From an uncultured Sulfurovum sp. (GTDB taxonomy: Bacteria > Campylobacterota > Campylobacteria > Campylobacterales > Sulfurovaceae): 9,512 nucleotides of DNA. The position numbers and the translations under genes were made by a program. The stretch covers positions 1 to 9,512 of the forward strand of contig CAMZLC010000112.1 of assembly GCA_947311605.1 (NCBI GenBank), in the 5' to 3' direction. Below are positions 6,019-9,512 of this stretch, piece by piece. Positions within the stretch are counted from its first letter, which is position 1, and the number at the start of each line of letters is the position of its first letter. The notes below the pieces were generated by a model that was not told the origin of the DNA, made no database searches, and worked only from the letters and a program-made list of their open reading frames with translations.

Positions 6019-8505
6019 ATGATACCACTAAATAGAAAAGTCGAACAACTCATGCACAGAGGTGCTGCCGATTTCGAGATAGCCAAAATGATTAAAACGG
6101 ATATCAAATCTTATTTTGAAACACTGCCCGATCTCTTTTCACAAGCTGGCGGCAAAGATTTTCTGGTCAAGCATACCAGAAAGATCGATACCATCATCAC
6201 ACTTGTCTATAAAGTCGCGACCAGGGCTATGTTTGGCGACTATCTCCCTATGAAAAATACTATACCAATCTCTGTGGCTGCACTTGGAAGCTATGGAAGA
6301 GAGCAGCTTTGCGTCTATTCGGATATCGACCTTATGATCGTCTATGAGGATGTCCCTGGCTACCAGAGCAAGGCGCTGATAGAAAAGATGCTCTATCTCT
6401 TTTGGGACATAGGGCTGAAGCTTGGGCACCGAGTACATGAACTCTCTGAGCTTCCTGAAGCAGCACGCAACGATATCACCATCAAAAGCGCGATACTCGA
6501 ATCCAGATTCATCGAAGGCTCCCGGTCACTCTGGGCTGGCGTCGAAAACAGTATTGCACTCATTCGCAAAGAGGGTCCCAAAAAGTTCATCCGGGAAAAA
6601 CTCCAAGAACAGAGAGACCTGCATCGAAGATTTCCACTCACGATGGAACCCAATCTCAAAGAGGGAGTGGGAGGTTTCAGGGATGCAAATCTGGTATTTT
6701 GGATCGGCAAACTTCTGTACAATGTACCGCGCATCAGAGATCTTCCTGATGCCATTGTGCAGGAGGCTGACTACAGGGAGTTTAGAATCGCTTTGGAGTT
6801 TCTCTTTCGTGTGCGCTCCGCCCTACATCTAGTCTCTGGGAAAAAGGAGGACAGAGTCAGACTAGAGAGCATCCCTGAGATAGCCACGCTTCTAGGATAC
6901 GACAGCACACCACATGCGCAAATGCGCTTCGCCAAGAAAACAACGGAAAGTCTACGGGTGATTCATCTCTTTAGTAAAATCTGGCTGGAGGCACTGATCT
7001 CAGAGCATGTGCCGGATACCTATGATGACTATTTGCTCATCAAAGACGAGACCTCACTCTCCAGATACATCACTTCACTCAATCAGCATGCAGATGGCGT
7101 ATTTGAAGCACATCCCAAAGTACTAAAGGGGCTCCTGCATGCCAAAAAACCGGAGAGGATCGAGAAAAAACTCTATAAGGCTATTTCTAACATCTTTCAT
7201 CAGAAACATGCATATTCTGTGCTAAAAACGCTGCATGGTGCCAGACTACTCAAGTACAGCATCCCTCCTATCAGAAAAGTGGTTGATCTACCACAATTTG
7301 ACGGGTACCACCACTTTAGCGTTGATGTGCATTCTCTGAAATGTCTCTCATATCTGGAAAATATTGAAGACCCTCTGCTTCTGTCATGCTATGAAAGTCT
7401 AGAAAAAAAAGAGAGGCATCTTTTGAAGATAGTAACATTCCTGCATGATGCAGGAAAAGGGAGAAAGAAGGATCACGCACTTGTGGGCGCATCACTTTTT
7501 AGACTATTTGCCTCAAAAATCACTATGGATCAAGCACTGATCGATACGGGCGTCAAACTGATACAGTATCATGACCTCATGAGCATCACTGCCCAAAGAG
7601 AAGACCTCTATAATGAAAAAACCATTCTGCTGTTTGCCTCACGGTTCAAGAGCGAGAGACTCTTGAACATGATCTACCTTCTGACCTATGCCGATATGAA
7701 TGGGGTGGGGGTAGGTATCTATACCCATTTTAATGCCAAACTTCTGCGTACGCTCTATAGAGAATCTATTGCCTCGCTCCAGCATGACAAAATACTCAGC
7801 ACCACCACCAGAAGACTAAAAAAAATGGAAAGTCTCAAAAAAGATATCAGATTCAAGTCTTTTTCAAAAAGTATGCAGAGGCAGATACTTTCCATTCCTG
7901 CCAATGAGCTTTTTATCTATAACAGTACCCGGCAGATACTCTCTATCATTGATATGGCTCTGGCGGTAGATGACTTTCAGCATAGGATCACTAATACAGA
8001 GTTTCTCACGATAGAGATCGTCAGAAAAAAGGCGTTCAGTCTTGGCTATCTGCTCTCCAGGCTTTCCCGTCTCAACATTGTCAACCTAGGCATCGCAAAG
8101 CTTTTTGGTGGGCTGAAATATTTCAAAATAGACTTTCATGAAGTGATCGACGAAAGCGAACTGCCACTGCTGGAACAGATCATTTTCGACTCCTTTGAAC
8201 CTCATGCCAAAACCACACTGATCAAACCTGAAATCAAACCCAATGAAATAGAGATAGACTGCGAGCACTCCAGAGAATATGGTGTTCTCAGACTCCGCAC
8301 CAAAGACCAGCGGGGACTGTTGGCGTTTGTTATGCAGCTCTTCGATCAGCTTGGGATCGATATCGTCTCCAGCAAAATCCATACCAGCAAATACCGAGCA
8401 AACGATCTCTTCTTAATCGAGAAAGATGGAAATTTTTGTCATAATACAGATGAAATTATCGAAAAACTAACGGAGTCATCATGTGTGGAATTGTCGGATA
8501 TTTAG
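6019..8505 (+). CDS. glnD: GlnD-type [protein-PII] uridylyltransferase / uridylyl-removing enzyme
   Basis: Cytoplasmic nitrogen sensor (828 aa; E. coli GlnD is about 890). The family attaches UMP to PII proteins when glutamine is low and removes it when glutamine is high. Domains in order: nucleotidyltransferase with GSYGREQL (90-97) and the metal ligands Asp102 and Asp104 in SDIDL; a GlnD-specific helical part with EPNLKEGVGGFRD; an HD hydrolase domain with His438 (YHHFSVDVH), His476-Asp477 (FLHDAGKGRKKDH) and His518 (YHDLMS); then two C-terminal ACT domains. The last (about 750-805, LRTKDQRGLLAFVMQLF) is typical, the first (about 670-725) strongly diverged. The transferase motif differs from the usual GGYGRGEL, but its catalytic aspartates remain, so both activities look possible. 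No PII gene is in the window. The 3' end overlaps glmS by 25 nt. Confidence 0.93.
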   Translation: MIPLNRKVEQLMHRGAADFEIAKMIKTDIKSYFETLPDLFSQAGGKDFLVKHTRKIDTIITLVYKVATRAMFGDYLPMKNTIPISVAALGSYGREQLCVYSDIDLMIVYEDVPGYQSKALIEKMLYLFWDIGLKLGHRVHELSELPEAARNDITIKSAILESRFIEGSRSLWAGVENSIALIRKEGPKKFIREKLQEQRDLHRRFPLTMEPNLKEGVGGFRDANLVFWIGKLLYNVPRIRDLPDAIVQEADYREFRIALEFLFRVRSALHLVSGKKEDRVRLESIPEIATLLGYDSTPHAQMRFAKKTTESLRVIHLFSKIWLEALISEHVPDTYDDYLLIKDETSLSRYITSLNQHADGVFEAHPKVLKGLLHAKKPERIEKKLYKAISNIFHQKHAYSVLKTLHGARLLKYSIPPIRKVVDLPQFDGYHHFSVDVHSLKCLSYLENIEDPLLLSCYESLEKKERHLLKIVTFLHDAGKGRKKDHALVGASLFRLFASKITMDQALIDTGVKLIQYHDLMSITAQREDLYNEKTILLFASRFKSERLLNMIYLLTYADMNGVGVGIYTHFNAKLLRTLYRESIASLQHDKILSTTTRRLKKMESLKKDIRFKSFSKSMQRQILSIPANELFIYNSTRQILSIIDMALAVDDFQHRITNTEFLTIEIVRKKAFSLGYLLSRLSRLNIVNLGIAKLFGGLKYFKIDFHEVIDESELPLLEQIIFDSFEPHAKTTLIKPEIKPNEIEIDCEHSREYGVLRLRTKDQRGLLAFVMQLFDQLGIDIVSSKIHTSKYRANDLFLIEKDGNFCHNTDEIIEKLTESSCVELSDI
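8472..8475 (+). promoter_or_regulatory. Ribosome binding site of glmS inside glnD
   Basis: GGAG 5 nt before the glmS ATG, inside the last codons of glnD. It supports the start at 8481, where the protein begins MCGIVGY as required for the catalytic cysteine. Confidence 0.8.
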
Positions 8506-9512
8506 GTAATGAAGAGAAAAAAGAGATACTACTTGATGGGCTTCAAGAGTTAGAGTATAGAGGGTATGATTCTGCAGGTATCGCTGTCATTGAAGGTGAA
8601 AAACTGAATCAGTTTAAAGCCATAGGTAAACTCGAAAACCTAAGAGAAAAAACCAAAAACTATCACTCTGAAGATTTTGGTATCTCCATCGGCCATACAC
8701 GCTGGGCGACCCATGGTAAACCTACAGAGCTTAATGCACATCCACACTTGGGGGCATACTCTTATGTGGTACACAACGGGATTATAGAAAACTATCAAGA
8801 ACTCAAAGCTGAACTTCAAGCTGATGGTGTCACCTTTTTGAGCCAAACGGATACAGAGACCATTGTCCATCTTTTTGAGAAAGAACATAAAACTGCCACA
8901 ACAGTCTTTGAAGCGTTTGAAAAAACCATAGAAAGACTCGAGGGTGCTTACGCGACACTACTCATAACAGAAGCTGATTCTGATACGATTTACTTTGCCA
9001 AACATGGCTCGCCTATGCTTGTAGGTTTTAACGGAGACGATGTCTATTTTGCCTCTTCTGATACGCCTATCATTGGTAAAGCCACAGAGGTCTATTACCT
9101 AGAAGATGGTGAATATGGCTATGCCAAAGAGGGAGAACTCAAACTTTTTGATGCCCATGGAGAAAAGAGCTTTACCAAACAAACCCTCACGGCAGACAAA
9201 GTACTGGCACAAAAAGATGGCTACCGTTTCTTTATGGAAAAAGAGATTTATGAACAAAGCCGTGTCATGGGTGAGACGATGATGGGAAGGGTCTTAGATG
9301 ACAGCATCGCCTTTGATGAACTAGATAATGCACTCTTTGAGGGCATCAAAGCCATCAAAATCTGTGCCTGTGGTACGAGCTACCACTCTGCGTTGACCTC
9401 TGCGTACCTCTTTGAACGTATCGCTAAAGTACGTTGTGACATAGAGATAGCCAGTGAATTTAGATACAAAGAGCCTCTACTCACTGATGACACACTCTTC
9501 ATTACTATCAGC
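8481..9512 (+). CDS. glmS: Glutamine-fructose-6-phosphate aminotransferase GlmS (3' end cut off)
   Basis: Makes glucosamine-6-phosphate from fructose-6-phosphate and glutamine, the first step to UDP-GlcNAc for peptidoglycan and lipid A. The 344 codons shown are somewhat over half of the usual 600 or so; no stop is reached. The N-terminal glutaminase domain is intact: Cys2 becomes the N-terminal nucleophile after Met removal, with Arg74, Trp75, Thr77 and His78 (HTRWATHG), Asn99-Gly100 and Asp124 each at the E. coli position plus one. A linker with FFMEKEIYEQ leads into the first SIS sugar-phosphate domain, with CGTSYHSA starting at Cys297. The gene starts inside glnD in another frame with a good Shine-Dalgarno, so it probably depends on the glnD transcript. 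It uses few CTG leucine codons compared with glnD. Confidence 0.97.
   Translation, partial: MCGIVGYLGNEEKKEILLDGLQELEYRGYDSAGIAVIEGEKLNQFKAIGKLENLREKTKNYHSEDFGISIGHTRWATHGKPTELNAHPHLGAYSYVVHNGIIENYQELKAELQADGVTFLSQTDTETIVHLFEKEHKTATTVFEAFEKTIERLEGAYATLLITEADSDTIYFAKHGSPMLVGFNGDDVYFASSDTPIIGKATEVYYLEDGEYGYAKEGELKLFDAHGEKSFTKQTLTADKVLAQKDGYRFFMEKEIYEQSRVMGETMMGRVLDDSIAFDELDNALFEGIKAIKICACGTSYHSALTSAYLFERIAKVRCDIEIASEFRYKEPLLTDDTLFITIS

Noticed and set aside
6422..6832. 136-codon frame inside glnD, with minus-strand frames at 6139-6438 and 6393-6755
   Set aside because: Contained in the glnD coding sequence, whose domain order is continuous across the region; no start signals.
8440..8481. A glmS ribozyme or riboswitch ahead of glmS
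   Set aside because: That element is known mainly from Gram-positive bacteria and needs a long leader; here glmS starts inside glnD and no such leader exists.

Overview
The window is a compact, ordinary-looking chromosomal segment of a chemolithoautotrophic bacterium, most likely a member of the Campylobacterota (former Epsilonproteobacteria) of the Sulfurovum/Sulfurimonas kind. Three things point there: a two-subunit ATP-citrate lyase (aclB-aclA), which marks the reductive TCA cycle; an aminofutalosine synthase of the futalosine menaquinone route; and promoters that look like extended -10 elements without a good -35, as is usual in that phylum. The moderate base composition (judged by eye) fits Sulfurovum better than the AT-rich Sulfurimonas, but the genus is an inference.

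Layout. Everything from 1 to 5970 is on the minus strand. In transcription order it reads mqnE (5970-4897), a glutamine amidotransferase subunit trpG/pabA (4895-4326), a multi-pass membrane protein that looks like a GT-C glycosyltransferase (4323-3232), a 102-nt gap with its own promoter, then aclB (3129-1792) and aclA (1781 to beyond position 1, missing only its last few residues). From 6019 on the genes are on the plus strand: a GlnD-type PII uridylyltransferase (6019-8505), then glmS (8481 to beyond 9512, cut after 344 codons). The two arms diverge from a 48-nt gap (5971-6018) where near-symmetric -10 elements for the two directions lie almost on top of each other.

How the genes work together. 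AclBA cleaves citrate to acetyl-CoA and oxaloacetate and is the key step of autotrophic CO2 fixation. MqnE feeds menaquinone, the respiratory quinone; MqnE and TrpG/PabA both sit on branches that begin at chorismate. GlnD reads glutamine and GlmS spends it on glucosamine-6-phosphate for the cell wall; their reading frames overlap by 25 nt. All intergenic gaps are short (1, 2, 10, 48 and 102 nt), so no gene-free stretch over 300 nt exists. I saw no tRNA, rRNA, mobile element, CRISPR array or convincing terminator.

I found no new defence or mobile system. The points most worth a second look are an abrupt codon-usage change inside aclA, the shared divergent promoter, the uncharacterised GT-C-like membrane protein, and a perfect 10-bp hairpin near the start of aclA.
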